DNA of 39,942 nucleotides from Clostridia bacterium (GTDB taxonomy: Bacteria > Bacillota > Clostridia > Oscillospirales > CAG-272), in assembly GCA_017503865.1 (NCBI GenBank), contig JAFVSI010000003.1, positions 1 through 39,942 of the forward strand, in the 5' to 3' direction. This document shows, piece by piece, positions 31,479 through 39,804 of this stretch. The notes below the pieces were generated by a model that saw only the letters and a program-made list of their open reading frames with translations, searched no databases and was not told the origin of the DNA. The stretch's first letter is position 1. Each line of letters begins with the position of its first letter. The position numbers and the translations under genes are program-made.

Positions 31479-32714
31479 ATGACTGCTAATGCAAAAAAGG
31501 CGATAAAGATTGGAAGTCTTTGCTTTCTCGCTTACCTCGCAGTTTATATTGCGAAGAACATACTCGGAACGGTAACTCCTTCTATGATGAGTGCGGGCTT
31601 TACCGACAGTGCGATACATACTGCCAAGGCGGTGTATTTCTATACTTATGCGGTAGGTCAGCTTATAAACGGAGCTATTGGTGACAAGATTAAGGCAAAG
31701 TATATGATGTCCTTTGGTCTTGCTTTCGCAGGTATAAGCAATTTTGCTTTTGCCGAGATATGCTCAAAAAGTGACGTTATAGGCACTGTACCCCTTGCTG
31801 CATACGTTGCTTACGCTTGCACAGGATTTTTCCTTGCGATGATATACGGACCTATGACCAAAGTGGTTTCGGAGAATACCGAAATGCCTTATACCACACG
31901 TTGCTCGCTCGGCTACACGATAGCGTCCTACCTCGGCTCTCCCGCCGCAGGTATCTTTGCGTCGATTTGGGCTTGGCACAAGGCGTTCTCCGCAAGTAGC
32001 ATAGCCCTTGTCGTTATGGCTGCGGTAGTTTTCTTCTTCTTCACCTTGTTTGAGAAAAAGGGATTTATCGTTTACGGTCGCTTTAAGGCTAAAAAGAAAT
32101 CAGAGGGCGGAAAGGGAAAGATCAAGCAGCTTTTCGAGCGTCAGATAGTAAAGTTTGCTATTATCGCAATGATTACGGGAACTATAAGAACGACGCTCGT
32201 TACAAATCTTTCAGAGTATTTTGCAACACGCCTTTCCTTCTCGGAGGAAGCGGCTCCTCTTGCTTTTTCACTTGCAACTCTCGGAATAGCAAGCTCGTCC
32301 TTCATAGTAATATTCTTGTACGAAAAGCTCGGTCACAATCTTGATAAGATCTTGCTTATAATGTTTACAAGCGCGGCTATATTCTTCTCGCTTACCTATT
32401 TCGTAACCTTCAATCCTTACGTAAATATAGTGCTTATAGTCCTTTCGATAATGTCCTCAAACGGTGCGGCAACTATGCTCTGGAGCAGATATTGCCCGAG
32501 CCTTCGTGACACAGGTATCGTTTCGGGTGTTACGGGCTTCCTCGATTTCCTTTCCTATATTGCGGCAGGTACTATGGACCTTGTCACGCCCCATATAATT
32601 CACAGTATAGCTTGGGATGGAATGATGCTCGTTTGCCTTGGCTTTATGCTCATTGGTATTACGATTTCTCTCCCCTGGAAAGCGATCAAAAAAATGTTTT
32701 ACAAACACGCATAA
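31479..32714 (+). CDS. Major facilitator transporter, organophosphate antiporter (OPA) type
   Basis: 411 aa from ATG 31479, preceded by AAAGGT. In-frame sequence further left would cross the promoter and terminator, so it is not translated. About 12 helices. Residues about 20-30 (YLAVYIAKNILG) and KAVYFYTYAVGQLINGAIGDKIKAKYMM match the GlpT/UhpT subfamily pattern, which exchanges phosphorylated sugars or glycerol 3-phosphate for phosphate. The substrate here is not proven. It is monocistronic with its own promoter and terminator. Confidence 0.82.
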   Translation: MTANAKKAIKIGSLCFLAYLAVYIAKNILGTVTPSMMSAGFTDSAIHTAKAVYFYTYAVGQLINGAIGDKIKAKYMMSFGLAFAGISNFAFAEICSKSDVIGTVPLAAYVAYACTGFFLAMIYGPMTKVVSENTEMPYTTRCSLGYTIASYLGSPAAGIFASIWAWHKAFSASSIALVVMAAVVFFFFTLFEKKGFIVYGRFKAKKKSEGGKGKIKQLFERQIVKFAIIAMITGTIRTTLVTNLSEYFATRLSFSEEAAPLAFSLATLGIASSSFIVIFLYEKLGHNLDKILLIMFTSAAIFFSLTYFVTFNPYVNIVLIVLSIMSSNGAATMLWSRYCPSLRDTGIVSGVTGFLDFLSYIAAGTMDLVTPHIIHSIAWDGMMLVCLGFMLIGITISLPWKAIKKMFYKHA

Positions 32715-32719
32715 ATTTT

Positions 32720-32746
32720 AGCGGCAACCGAGGTTGCCGCTTTTTG
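32720..32746 (+). terminator. Terminator of the transporter gene
   Basis: AGCGGCAACC, loop GA, GGTTGCCGCTTTTT. Confidence 0.9.
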
Positions 32747-32748
32747 AT

Positions 32749-32810
32749 AAATTGGTGTTTATAGAGGTGTCTATGATAATGCGGGGAAGAAACTTCGTTT
32801 GCAAAATTTG
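32749..32810 (+). repeat. Composite of type B and the right half of type A
   Basis: AAATTGGTGTTTATAGAGGT is followed 20 bases later by GAAACTTCGTTTGCAAAATT. The TACCT/AGGTA hairpin of type A is missing here. Confidence 0.65.
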
Positions 32811-32813
32811 AAA

Positions 32814-32842
32814 TTGACAAAGCAATTAAAATATAGTAATAT
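32814..32842 (+). promoter_or_regulatory. Promoter of the aldo/keto reductase gene
   Basis: TTGACA at 32814-32819, a 17-bp spacer, TAATAT at 32837-32842. Confidence 0.6.
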
Positions 32843-32870
32843 AAAAGCAGTAAAAATGGGGGGTATGACA

Positions 32871-33977
32871 ATGGCATTTGATGAAAAAATAAAGAACAGG
32901 CTCGGGTTTGGCTGTATGCGTCTCAAGATGAACGGAGATGAGGTCGATTACGAGGAATTTAATAAGATGATAGATGCATTTATCGGTGCGGGCTTTAATT
33001 ATTTTGATACGGCACACGGATATATTGACGGCAAGAGCGAGACGGCAATTCGCGATTGTCTTTCTGCAAGATACAAAAGAGAGGATTTCGTGCTTGCCGA
33101 CAAGCTCACCGAATGGTTTGTTAAGGACGAGAGTGAGATTATTCCGTTTTTTGAGAGTCAGCTAAAGCTTTGCGGAGTTGATTATTTTGACTTCTATCTC
33201 GTTCACACTGTAACGAGAAATAATTACGATAAATACAAGGCGATCAATGCCTTTGGTACGCTCGAAAAACTCAAAAAAGAGGGCAGGATAAGGCATATCG
33301 CTATGTCTTTTCACGATAACGCCGAGTTTCTTGACAAGGTGCTTTCGGAGCAAAAGGCGGTTGAGGTCGTTCAGCTTCAGATAAATTATCTTGATCACGA
33401 TGATCCCGGAATAGAGAGCAAGGCGTGCTACAAGGTTGCCGTAAAGCACGGCAAGAAGGTCATCGTTATGGAGCCCGTGAAGGGCGGCATGCTCGCAAAT
33501 CTTCCCGAGAGAGCAGCGGCAGCGCTCGATGAGCTTGGTGGGGGCAAGAGCTACGCCTCGTATGCAATTCGCTATGCGGCGAGCTACCCCGAGGTGATAA
33601 TGGTGCTTTCGGGTATGGGAAGTGTGGAGATGATGAACGATAACCTTTCTACAATGCGAGATTTTGTGCCGCTTGACGAAAAAGAAAGAGCGGCAACCGA
33701 CCGCGTGCGAGAGATAATACGCGAGGTCAATCAAATTCCTTGTACCGCGTGCAATTACTGTGCCGAGGTTTGCGGAATGTCCATAAAGATTTCGCAAATA
33801 TTCGATGCCTATAACGGCTTTGTGTCGGCAAAAACTACACGCGGCGAGGCAAAGGGCAAGATGCCGCCCACAGGCACGGCAGCCGATTGCATCGGCTGCG
33901 GCAGATGCGAAGAAGTTTGCCCGCAGGGAATTGAGATAAGAGAAAAGCTCAAGGTTATTGCGAAGAGGATTAAGTAA
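32871..33977 (+). CDS. Aldo/keto reductase with a C-terminal 2x[4Fe-4S] ferredoxin domain
   Basis: 368 aa from ATG 32871, seven bases after a G6 ribosome binding site; ATGs at 32856 and 32865 are in frame but badly spaced. The TIM-barrel part has the AKR catalytic pattern: NYFDTAHGY (Asp and Tyr), VLADKL (Lys) and FYLVHTV (His). The C-terminal part has two cluster motifs, CTACNYCAEVC and CIGCGRCEEVCPQGI. Such ferredoxin-fused AKRs are common in anaerobes and probably couple carbonyl or alcohol chemistry to ferredoxin-type electron carriers. The substrate is unknown. The RAYT gene begins on the last base of its stop codon. Confidence 0.9.
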   Translation: MAFDEKIKNRLGFGCMRLKMNGDEVDYEEFNKMIDAFIGAGFNYFDTAHGYIDGKSETAIRDCLSARYKREDFVLADKLTEWFVKDESEIIPFFESQLKLCGVDYFDFYLVHTVTRNNYDKYKAINAFGTLEKLKKEGRIRHIAMSFHDNAEFLDKVLSEQKAVEVVQLQINYLDHDDPGIESKACYKVAVKHGKKVIVMEPVKGGMLANLPERAAAALDELGGGKSYASYAIRYAASYPEVIMVLSGMGSVEMMNDNLSTMRDFVPLDEKERAATDRVREIIREVNQIPCTACNYCAEVCGMSIKISQIFDAYNGFVSAKTTRGEAKGKMPPTGTAADCIGCGRCEEVCPQGIEIREKLKVIAKRIK

Positions 33978-34531
33978 TGGAAAAAGACCTGCCGCAAAGA
34001 AAACCTACAAGGTTGAAAAATTTTGACTACAATAAGATAGGGGCATATTTTATAACGATATGCACGGAAAACCGCAGGCAAATACTTTCCCGCATTGAAA
34101 AAACAAAATTTGCATTTGGCGAGATGGTTGTCGATTGCACGGTAGGGGAGGGGCTTGCTCCTCCCGAATATTTGGTAAAATTAAGACCTTGTGGTGAGGT
34201 AGTAAAGGAACAATTGTTGGCACTTGAATCAAGGTATAAAAACGTAACGGTCGAAGATTACGTTATTATGCCAAATCATATTCACGCAATTATATTTTTA
34301 CACGAAGAAGCGGGAGGAGCAAGCCCCTCCCCTACGTTGATTGATGTGGTTTCTGCGTTTAAATCGTTGACCTCTCGCATATGTAAGAGGTGTTGCGGAA
34401 TAGAAAAAATTTTCCAACGTTCATTTTACGACCACATCATTCGCGACCGTGAGGATTACGAGGAGCATCTTCGGTATATCCACGAAAATCCTATGCGGTG
34501 GTTTTATGATGAATTGTATACGGAAGAATAA
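33977..34531 (+). CDS. REP-associated tyrosine transposase (RAYT), catalytic residues intact
   Basis: 184 aa. Start PQRKPTRLKNFDYNKIGAYF, HIH (H101, H103) in VIMPNHIHAII, and the expected catalytic tyrosine Y151 in QRSFYDHIIRD, so all HUH/Y1 residues are present. The ATG overlaps the stop of the reductase gene by one base and uses AGAGGA in its 3' end, so translation is coupled to it. In-frame inverted REP-like segments (34141-34166 and 34311-34335) encode VGEGLAPP and GGASPSPT, as in the first RAYT. A terminator follows. Confidence 0.92.
   Translation: MEKDLPQRKPTRLKNFDYNKIGAYFITICTENRRQILSRIEKTKFAFGEMVVDCTVGEGLAPPEYLVKLRPCGEVVKEQLLALESRYKNVTVEDYVIMPNHIHAIIFLHEEAGGASPSPTLIDVVSAFKSLTSRICKRCCGIEKIFQRSFYDHIIRDREDYEEHLRYIHENPMRWFYDELYTEE
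34141..34166 (+). repeat. In-frame REP-like palindrome, left copy, in RAYT 2
   Basis: Same sequence as 9015-9040, with a GGGAGG/CCTCCC stem. Confidence 0.85.
34311..34335 (-). repeat. In-frame REP-like palindrome, right (inverted) copy, in RAYT 2
   Basis: Reverse complement of 34142-34166, 25 matching bases. Confidence 0.85.
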
Positions 34532-34536
34532 TAAAG

Positions 34537-34565
34537 AAAATGGCGGACTTTGTCCGCCATTTTTC
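34537..34565. terminator. Bidirectional terminator
   Basis: AAAATGGCGGAC, loop TTT, GTCCGCCATTTTT. It serves RAYT 2 and the convergent lipoprotein gene. Confidence 0.9.
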
Positions 34566-34574
34566 GTTATATAA

Positions 34575-35564
34575 TTACTTTTTGAAAAGTCCTTCGGGTA
34601 CCTTCGGGGGCTCCTTAAGGTCTTTCCAGGACGCGTCCGAAAGTTCGAGTGCGTCGACAACTACTGCCGAAACGTCGCGGAGGATCATCGGGAAGTCCTT
34701 AACGTTGTTTACGGTCTTTCCTCTGAATCCGAGCGTTATCGTGAGTGCGGGCTCGGTATACGTGTCGCCGTGCTTTGTGCCGTCTCCACCGTGGTCGGTC
34801 GCAAGAACGAAGAGAGTATCGTCAAGCATTCCCTTAGCCTCGCAAGCATCGAATATCGCACCGAGACCTTCGTCGCATTCCTTGAGTGCGGCGTTATACT
34901 CAGCACTGCCCCAGCCCTTCTTGTGTCCCGTTGAGTCGGGCTCGATATAATAAACGAAGGTGAACGAGGGCTTTGAAGTGTCAAGTCCTTCGATATACTT
35001 TAGGGCTCTTTCGGTATTTTCCTTGGTCGCCCACCACTCTTTGTAGTCCATTTCCTTATAGATGTAGTCGGCGTCCTCGACCATAGGATTCTGCCAATCG
35101 GCATAGCCCGTTATCGAGGCAACGCTTGCGTCGGGATACTTTTCGTGGAAAAGTCTGAAGAGAGTAGGATATTTGTCGCGTGCTCTTACGTATTTTTGAG
35201 CGGCTCTCTGGTCGGTGCTTACGTTAACTGTGAGTCCCATAACCTGAGGGTCTGCACCTGTGAGAAGTGACATCCAGCAGGGGCCCGATGCTACAGGTCT
35301 GTAGGTCTGTGCCACGTTTGTAAGGGCATAGTCGGCAAAAATTCTATCGATGTTAGGTGTGTCGGTAGTCTTGTGGTATGTGCCCATACCGTCGATTCCA
35401 ACTATAACTACGTGCTTATATCCGAGATTCTCGGCTGCGGGAGTATTGGTCTCGTCCGCTGTGTTTGACGAATCGAGTGTCTCGTCGTCGGGCGTCTTTT
35501 CTGTGCAAGCGGCAAGGCTCAAAACGAGAGTAATGAGAAGTAGAAGAGCAACAAGTCTTTTCAT
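34575..35564 (-). CDS. Alkaline phosphatase-superfamily lipoprotein (phosphodiesterase/phosphatase-like)
   Basis: 329 aa. Lipoprotein signal MKRLVALLLLITLVLSLAAC (lipobox LAAC, Cys 20), then an acidic spacer. The metal-dependent hydrolase fold has VIVGIDGMG (metal Asp), the nucleophile region ASGPCWMSLLTG (Ser or Thr), YIEPDSTGHKKGW (Asp and His) and LATDHGGDGTKHG (Asp, His, His). This order matches nucleotide pyrophosphatase/phosphodiesterase and sulfatase relatives. It likely cleaves phosphate or sulfate esters outside the cell. AAGGAG lies before the ATG. Confidence 0.85.
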   Translation of the reverse strand: MKRLVALLLLITLVLSLAACTEKTPDDETLDSSNTADETNTPAAENLGYKHVVIVGIDGMGTYHKTTDTPNIDRIFADYALTNVAQTYRPVASGPCWMSLLTGADPQVMGLTVNVSTDQRAAQKYVRARDKYPTLFRLFHEKYPDASVASITGYADWQNPMVEDADYIYKEMDYKEWWATKENTERALKYIEGLDTSKPSFTFVYYIEPDSTGHKKGWGSAEYNAALKECDEGLGAIFDACEAKGMLDDTLFVLATDHGGDGTKHGDTYTEPALTITLGFRGKTVNNVKDFPMILRDVSAVVVDALELSDASWKDLKEPPKVPEGLFKK

Positions 35565-35741
35565 TTTCTTGTCTCCTTGTGTTATTTTGTGGTTTTTTAT
35601 TACAAAATAATTTTACCACAAAAATCCACACAAGTAAATAGTCAAAAGTTTATAAATTTCAAAGGGAGCGTTTCAACAAAATGACAAGAAGTCCAAGTGA
35701 AAATGGTGAATTTTTCACTTGGACTCCACAAATCTATCTTT

Positions 35742-35781
35742 CAAATTTTGCAAACCGAAGGTTTCTACCTTTAGGTAATTT
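35742..35781 (-). repeat. Intergenic repeat type A
   Basis: Minus strand: AAATT, TACCT-AA-AGGTA, then AAACC-TTC-GGTTT and CAAAATTTG. The same extended second stem as at 21287-21326. Confidence 0.78.
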
Positions 35782-35863
35782 ATCGGTGAGTTGTTTGTGG
35801 TGTGAAACGGACCGTCGAGGACGCCGGTCCCTACACGTCTTAATGCCCGCCCGGAGCCTGTAA

Positions 35864-36042
35864 GGCGGAACAAGGGCTGCGTTAGCGACTTTGCTTGTTG
35901 CTATATTTCATCTCAATATCCGCGTCCGAGCGGATATTGACGCTCTTTCCTCATATTTGTTGAAATCCAATATATGAAAGTTTTGGGAGTCCAGAGACCT
36001 TTTTTAAAAGGTCTTTGGAAAATATCTTAACACAAACTAACA
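35864..36042. repeat. Dispersed repeat type D, copy 2
   Basis: GGCGGAACAAGGGCTGCG, then CAATATCCGC/GCGGATATTG (35914-35939), then ATGAAAGTTTTGGGAG, a second hairpin AGACCTTTT/AAAAGGTCT, and ACACAAACTAAC. The second hairpin differs in sequence from copy 1 (15283-15306) but keeps the stem. With the type A copy at 35742 it occupies much of 35565-36059, where no gene is seen. Confidence 0.75.
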
Positions 36043-36064
36043 CACCTATAAATACCAATTTAGG
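36043..36064 (-). repeat. Intergenic repeat type B next to a stop codon
   Basis: CACCTATAAATACCAATTTA. Its end overlaps the stop codon of the minus-strand gene at 36060. Confidence 0.6.
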
Positions 36065-37679
36065 AAAGGTAGGTTACGTATTTTTCTCTCTTTGCAACTA
36101 CCTGAGAAATGCGGTTAAAATCGTTGGTGAGGATAACGTCGATACCCATATCGAGGAACTTTTCGGTCTCCTCCTCGTTGTCAGACCAAAAAACGTTGCA
36201 GATGATGCCGTTCTCGTGTGCCTTATCGACCATTTCCTGCGTGAAATGTCCCTTGACGAGCTGCACCTTCTTACAGCCGTACTTTATAGCACGTTCAACT
36301 ATCGTTCTGCGGCCCTCGTCTGTACCGCCGCCTCCGCAGCAGCGAGCTATCTCGGGATATTCGGTCTGAAGTCTCGCAAGAAGCTTGTCGCTTCCCGTCA
36401 TAAAGTAAACGTATTTTTCGCAGTCGTATTTCCTTATGAGCGACACGACCTTGTCAAGATATTCGGGCTTTTCTCCCGCTGTCTTAAGGTGAATATTCAT
36501 AACGCAGTGGCAGGAGAATTTTTTGAGTATTTCCTCAAAAGTAGGAATCTTCATTCCCGCAAAGCACTCGCCCTTCTTTATACCAAAGTCAAGCTCACGA
36601 AGCTCTGCAAGTGTGTAGTCTCCAATCTTGCCCGTGCCGTTTGAAACTCTGTCGAGTACGGGATCGTGGATAGACACTACCTCGCCGTCACTTGTGTACC
36701 AGATGTCGAATTCTATCTCCTCGGCACCGAGAGCCACCGCTGCACCGTATGCGGCAAGGCTGTTTTCGGGAGCTACCTTGTTAAATCCTCTGTGAGAGCA
36801 GGTGCGGGGGTAGGGCATTATCTCGTCGTGACGGACTATAGCACTTCCCGCAGGGCGATATTTCCAGGGACGGCGTCCCTTTTCGATGTACTCGTAGTGA
36901 GCCGCAGGGGGATTGCCAAAGCCTGCGGGCTTGAAGTATTTTTTGTCGGGATCTATCTCGATTGTCTCGATGCCGACGCGGCTCTTCATATTTACAAGAA
37001 CCTCGCCGTTTGGTGCTACTACCATCGAAGCACCGCCGATGTCGGAATTTTCGTCCATCGATACTGACGAACGAAGCACGTACGTATTTGAGTTGTACGC
37101 AAGTGTCTGCGAGAAGATCTCAAGAGCAAGGTGTGTGTCACTTCTTTGGTGTGAGCAAACAATAACGAAATCAAGGTTTTGACGAGCCATATTTGCAAAC
37201 GCCTCATAGAAATAGCAGTCATAGCAAACGAGGAAGCCGAAGCGGTAGCCCTCAAGCTCAATTACGGTGGGCTCTGAAAATTCAAAGCCGTAATCGCTGT
37301 CAAGGCGGGTTCTCGTTACCTCTCCGGGCGTGAGATGCTGCTTGAAATACTTGCCTGCAACGTTACCCTCGCGGTCAAATGCGTAAGTCGTGTTGCGGAG
37401 CCCCGTCTCTTCGAGTGAACGGGCATTTACAAAAATCATAGCGTGGCAACGCTTTGCGGTTTTTGATACCTCGTCAAGAAGGCGTTTGTTGTATTTTTCG
37501 TATGAAGCATAGGAAAGCTCTCGGGTTTTTGCAAGGCAGGGAACGTCACACGACTCGGGCATAATTATCATATCCATACTCTCGTCGCACTGATTAAGCA
37601 GCTTTAGCTGCTCCTCAAAATAAAGGTCGGATTTTTCATAGTCGGTCGAATATGCCGGCTGTATGAGACAAATTTTCAT
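36060..37679 (-). CDS. Nitrilase-superfamily hydrolase fused to a glycerophosphodiester phosphodiesterase
   Basis: 539 aa. Residues about 1-260 are a carbon-nitrogen hydrolase with the Glu-Lys-Cys triad E42 (MPES), K113 (YFKQHLTPGE) and C152 (LVCYDCYF). Residues about 290-535 are a GDPD barrel: CSHRGFNKVAPENSL (H296, R297, E305), EEIEFDIWYTSDG (E323, D325) and SIHDP (H338). The catalytic residues of both halves are present, so both may work. Nitrilase-type enzymes cleave amides and GDPDs cleave glycerophosphodiesters. One protein acting on an amide-containing lipid head group is an attractive but unproven idea. No signal peptide. It lies 20 bases after the glycerate kinase gene. Confidence 0.88.
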   Translation of the reverse strand: MKICLIQPAYSTDYEKSDLYFEEQLKLLNQCDESMDMIIMPESCDVPCLAKTRELSYASYEKYNKRLLDEVSKTAKRCHAMIFVNARSLEETGLRNTTYAFDREGNVAGKYFKQHLTPGEVTRTRLDSDYGFEFSEPTVIELEGYRFGFLVCYDCYFYEAFANMARQNLDFVIVCSHQRSDTHLALEIFSQTLAYNSNTYVLRSSVSMDENSDIGGASMVVAPNGEVLVNMKSRVGIETIEIDPDKKYFKPAGFGNPPAAHYEYIEKGRRPWKYRPAGSAIVRHDEIMPYPRTCSHRGFNKVAPENSLAAYGAAVALGAEEIEFDIWYTSDGEVVSIHDPVLDRVSNGTGKIGDYTLAELRELDFGIKKGECFAGMKIPTFEEILKKFSCHCVMNIHLKTAGEKPEYLDKVVSLIRKYDCEKYVYFMTGSDKLLARLQTEYPEIARCCGGGGTDEGRRTIVERAIKYGCKKVQLVKGHFTQEMVDKAHENGIICNVFWSDNEEETEKFLDMGIDVILTNDFNRISQVVAKREKYVTYLS

Positions 37680-37699
37680 GATGTTCCTCTTTTGTGTTT

Positions 37700-38842
37700 T
37701 TATTTTTCAAAGGCCGCTATAAGCCTTGCGATTTCTTCTGCTGTGGAAGTAAGATTTTTCTTGGCGGTGGATTTCTCCATAGCCGCCTCGAGAGATATCG
37801 GCGTGCGAACGGCGGGGAAGATTGCATCGATTCCGTGCTCGTGGCAAAGAGTAGCGTCGTCCTTTACACCGCCGCCAATGGCTATTGTAGGAATACCGTA
37901 TTTTTTGGCAAGTCTTGCGACTCCTGTAGGAGCTTTTCCCATCGCGGATTGCGAATCTATCCGTCCTTCACCCGTGATTACAAGCGACGAGCCTTTGACG
38001 TGCCTCTCAAGGTCGGTTTCCTTGATTACTATATCAATTCCCGAAGAGAGAGTGGCACCAAGATAAGACATAAATGCAAAGCCGAGTCCGCCTGCCGCAC
38101 CCGCACCCTTTGCACAAGCATCGGAGAGGGGAAGAATTTGCTTTGTCAGCTCAGCATAACGCGCAAGATACGAGTCCATTTCTTTGACCGTCTTTTCGTC
38201 AGCACCCTTTTGCGGACCGTAGACCGCACTTGCACCGTTCTCGCCGCAAAGAGGATTCTTTACGTCGCAAGCGACGGAGAATTTGCAATCACTAAGCTCG
38301 CGGGGCATACCGTCAAGCGAGATTTTTGCGAGGTCTTTGAGACCTATCGCACCGTTTTCTATCTCCAAGCCGCGAGAGTCAAGAAATTTTACACCGAGGG
38401 CTTTGAGCATTCCAGCTCCGCCGTCGTTCGTGGCACTGCCGCCAATTCCAATGACAAAGCTTCGGCAGCCCTCACCAATTGCATCAAGAATAAGCTCGCC
38501 CACGCCAAAGGTTGTTGTATAGAGTGGATTTCGCTCACTTTCGGGAATAAGGGTAAGTCCCGCCGCACGTGCCATTTCTATTATAGCAGTGCCGTCAGCA
38601 TCGATTATACCGTACTCGGCAGATATTTTTCTACCAAGGGGGTCGCTGACGCTTACAGTTTTTATTCTTCCGTTTCTTGCCGAGATTATGGCATCAAGCG
38701 TTCCCTCGCCGCCGTCGGCAAGGGGCGAGACACAAATTTCGGCATCGGGGAAAATTCTCGAAAATCCCTCACCTACAGCCTCTCCCGCCTCGGTCGTCGA
38801 GAGAGAGCCCTTGAAAGAGTCGATTGCAATCGTAATTTTCAC
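37700..38842 (-). CDS. Glycerate kinase (GlxK/GarK family)
   Basis: 380 aa, usual length. The start codon is GTG (38842-38840), with AGAGGA seven bases upstream. Family motifs: TIAIDSFKGSLS, SPLADGGEGT, GIGGSATNDGGAGML, PLCGENGASAVYGPQKGA, AKGAGAAGGLGF and ITGEGRIDSQSAMGKAP. It phosphorylates D-glycerate with ATP in the cytoplasm. It is the first gene of a two-gene operon with the nitrilase-GDPD fusion, which suggests that glycerol or glycerate units are salvaged from lipid head groups. That link is inference. Confidence 0.93.
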   Translation of the reverse strand: MKITIAIDSFKGSLSTTEAGEAVGEGFSRIFPDAEICVSPLADGGEGTLDAIISARNGRIKTVSVSDPLGRKISAEYGIIDADGTAIIEMARAAGLTLIPESERNPLYTTTFGVGELILDAIGEGCRSFVIGIGGSATNDGGAGMLKALGVKFLDSRGLEIENGAIGLKDLAKISLDGMPRELSDCKFSVACDVKNPLCGENGASAVYGPQKGADEKTVKEMDSYLARYAELTKQILPLSDACAKGAGAAGGLGFAFMSYLGATLSSGIDIVIKETDLERHVKGSSLVITGEGRIDSQSAMGKAPTGVARLAKKYGIPTIAIGGGVKDDATLCHEHGIDAIFPAVRTPISLEAAMEKSTAKKNLTSTAEEIARLIAAFEK

Positions 38843-38870
38843 AGTTTTGTCCTCTTTTAATTTTGGTATT

Positions 38871-38913
38871 CAAACCTTGCAAACAAAGTTTCTACCTTTA
38901 GGTATTTTATCGG
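38871..38913 (-). repeat. Intergenic repeat type A, partly decayed
   Basis: CAAACCTTGCAAACAAAGTT, then TCTACCTTTAGGTATTTTATCGG. The TACCT/AGGTA hairpin is intact; the outer arms are weakened. Confidence 0.65.
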
Positions 38914-38919
38914 TGTTTT

Positions 38920-39744
38920 TTAATTAAAAAAACACTCGTTTATGTATTTTATGGCGTGCTCCTCGTTTGAGCAGATTATCTCGTCGCAGATGACTTTGAG
39001 TTCGTCCATTGCATTGGAGACACCGAGCCCGAGCCCTGCCGCCTCTATCATCGTAAAATCGTTGAGGCTGTCGCCAACGGCAATAGTCTCGCCTCTGTCA
39101 ATGCCGAGCTTGTCGGCAAGCAGGTGGAGAGCCCTGCCTTTTCCTGCATTTACGCTAAAGATTTCAAGTCCCTTGGGCGGGAATTTTGCACTCTTGAGCC
39201 TCTTGTCAGCATCTATTCTCGCACAGCACGCGGCAAATTCTGCCTCGTTACCGAAGAATACCGAAAAATCCTCGACGTGTAGAGCGGTGCTGAGCCACTC
39301 TCTAAAGTTTTCCACAGGAATAGCATAATTTTCCAGACAGTTTACGTGTGCATCGGTGAATCCGTAGTGCTTCGCAAGAGATGTGTCGAGCTTGTCCGAA
39401 GGAACGTAAAAATTTCCGTTAGCACGAATTCCTATGTGTGAGTCATACTCTGAGAGCAGGTCGAAAATCTCGAGAGCAAGTGCATTGTCAATGCAATTGT
39501 AAATGTGCTCTCCCGTCTTTTTATCGTGAATTACCGAGCCGTTTGTGTGCATAATAAAGCGGATATGGTCGTTATTCTTAAGCTCGGGAAGGACCTCTCT
39601 GAAGGTGCGTCCCGTTGATGGCACGAAGAATATTCCTTTTTTGTCAAGCTCGGCAATGGCCTTCTTATTTTCCTCGCTGAGCTGAGAATTGTTGTTAAGC
39701 AGAGTGCCGTCAAGGTCACTCGCTACTATTTTGTATTTATACAT
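38920..39744 (-). CDS. Cof-type HAD-superfamily phosphatase
   Basis: 274 aa. Motif I is VASDLDGTLLN (nucleophile Asp), motif II STGRT, motif III in KGRALHLLADKLG and motif IV AVGDSLNDFTMIEAAG. The C2B-type cap lies between motifs II and III. It dephosphorylates small metabolites such as sugar phosphates or pyridoxal phosphate. GAGGTGAT precedes the ATG. Single gene with a strong promoter. Confidence 0.92.
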   Translation of the reverse strand: MYKYKIVASDLDGTLLNNNSQLSEENKKAIAELDKKGIFFVPSTGRTFREVLPELKNNDHIRFIMHTNGSVIHDKKTGEHIYNCIDNALALEIFDLLSEYDSHIGIRANGNFYVPSDKLDTSLAKHYGFTDAHVNCLENYAIPVENFREWLSTALHVEDFSVFFGNEAEFAACCARIDADKRLKSAKFPPKGLEIFSVNAGKGRALHLLADKLGIDRGETIAVGDSLNDFTMIEAAGLGLGVSNAMDELKVICDEIICSNEEHAIKYINECFFN

Positions 39745-39762
39745 AATATCACCTCACGGAGT

Positions 39763-39791
39763 ATTATAGCATATCAAAAAAATATTTGCAA
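39763..39791 (-). promoter_or_regulatory. Promoter of the HAD phosphatase gene
   Basis: Minus strand: TTGCAA (39791-39786), a 17-bp spacer, TATAAT (39768-39763) with extended -10 TGC. Confidence 0.78.
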
Positions 39792-39804
39792 GGTAATGAA
39801 CAAA

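Noticed and set aside
37694-38860. 388-codon open frame antisense to glycerate kinase
   Set aside because: It mirrors a clear enzyme on the other strand, has no domain pattern and no ribosome binding site.
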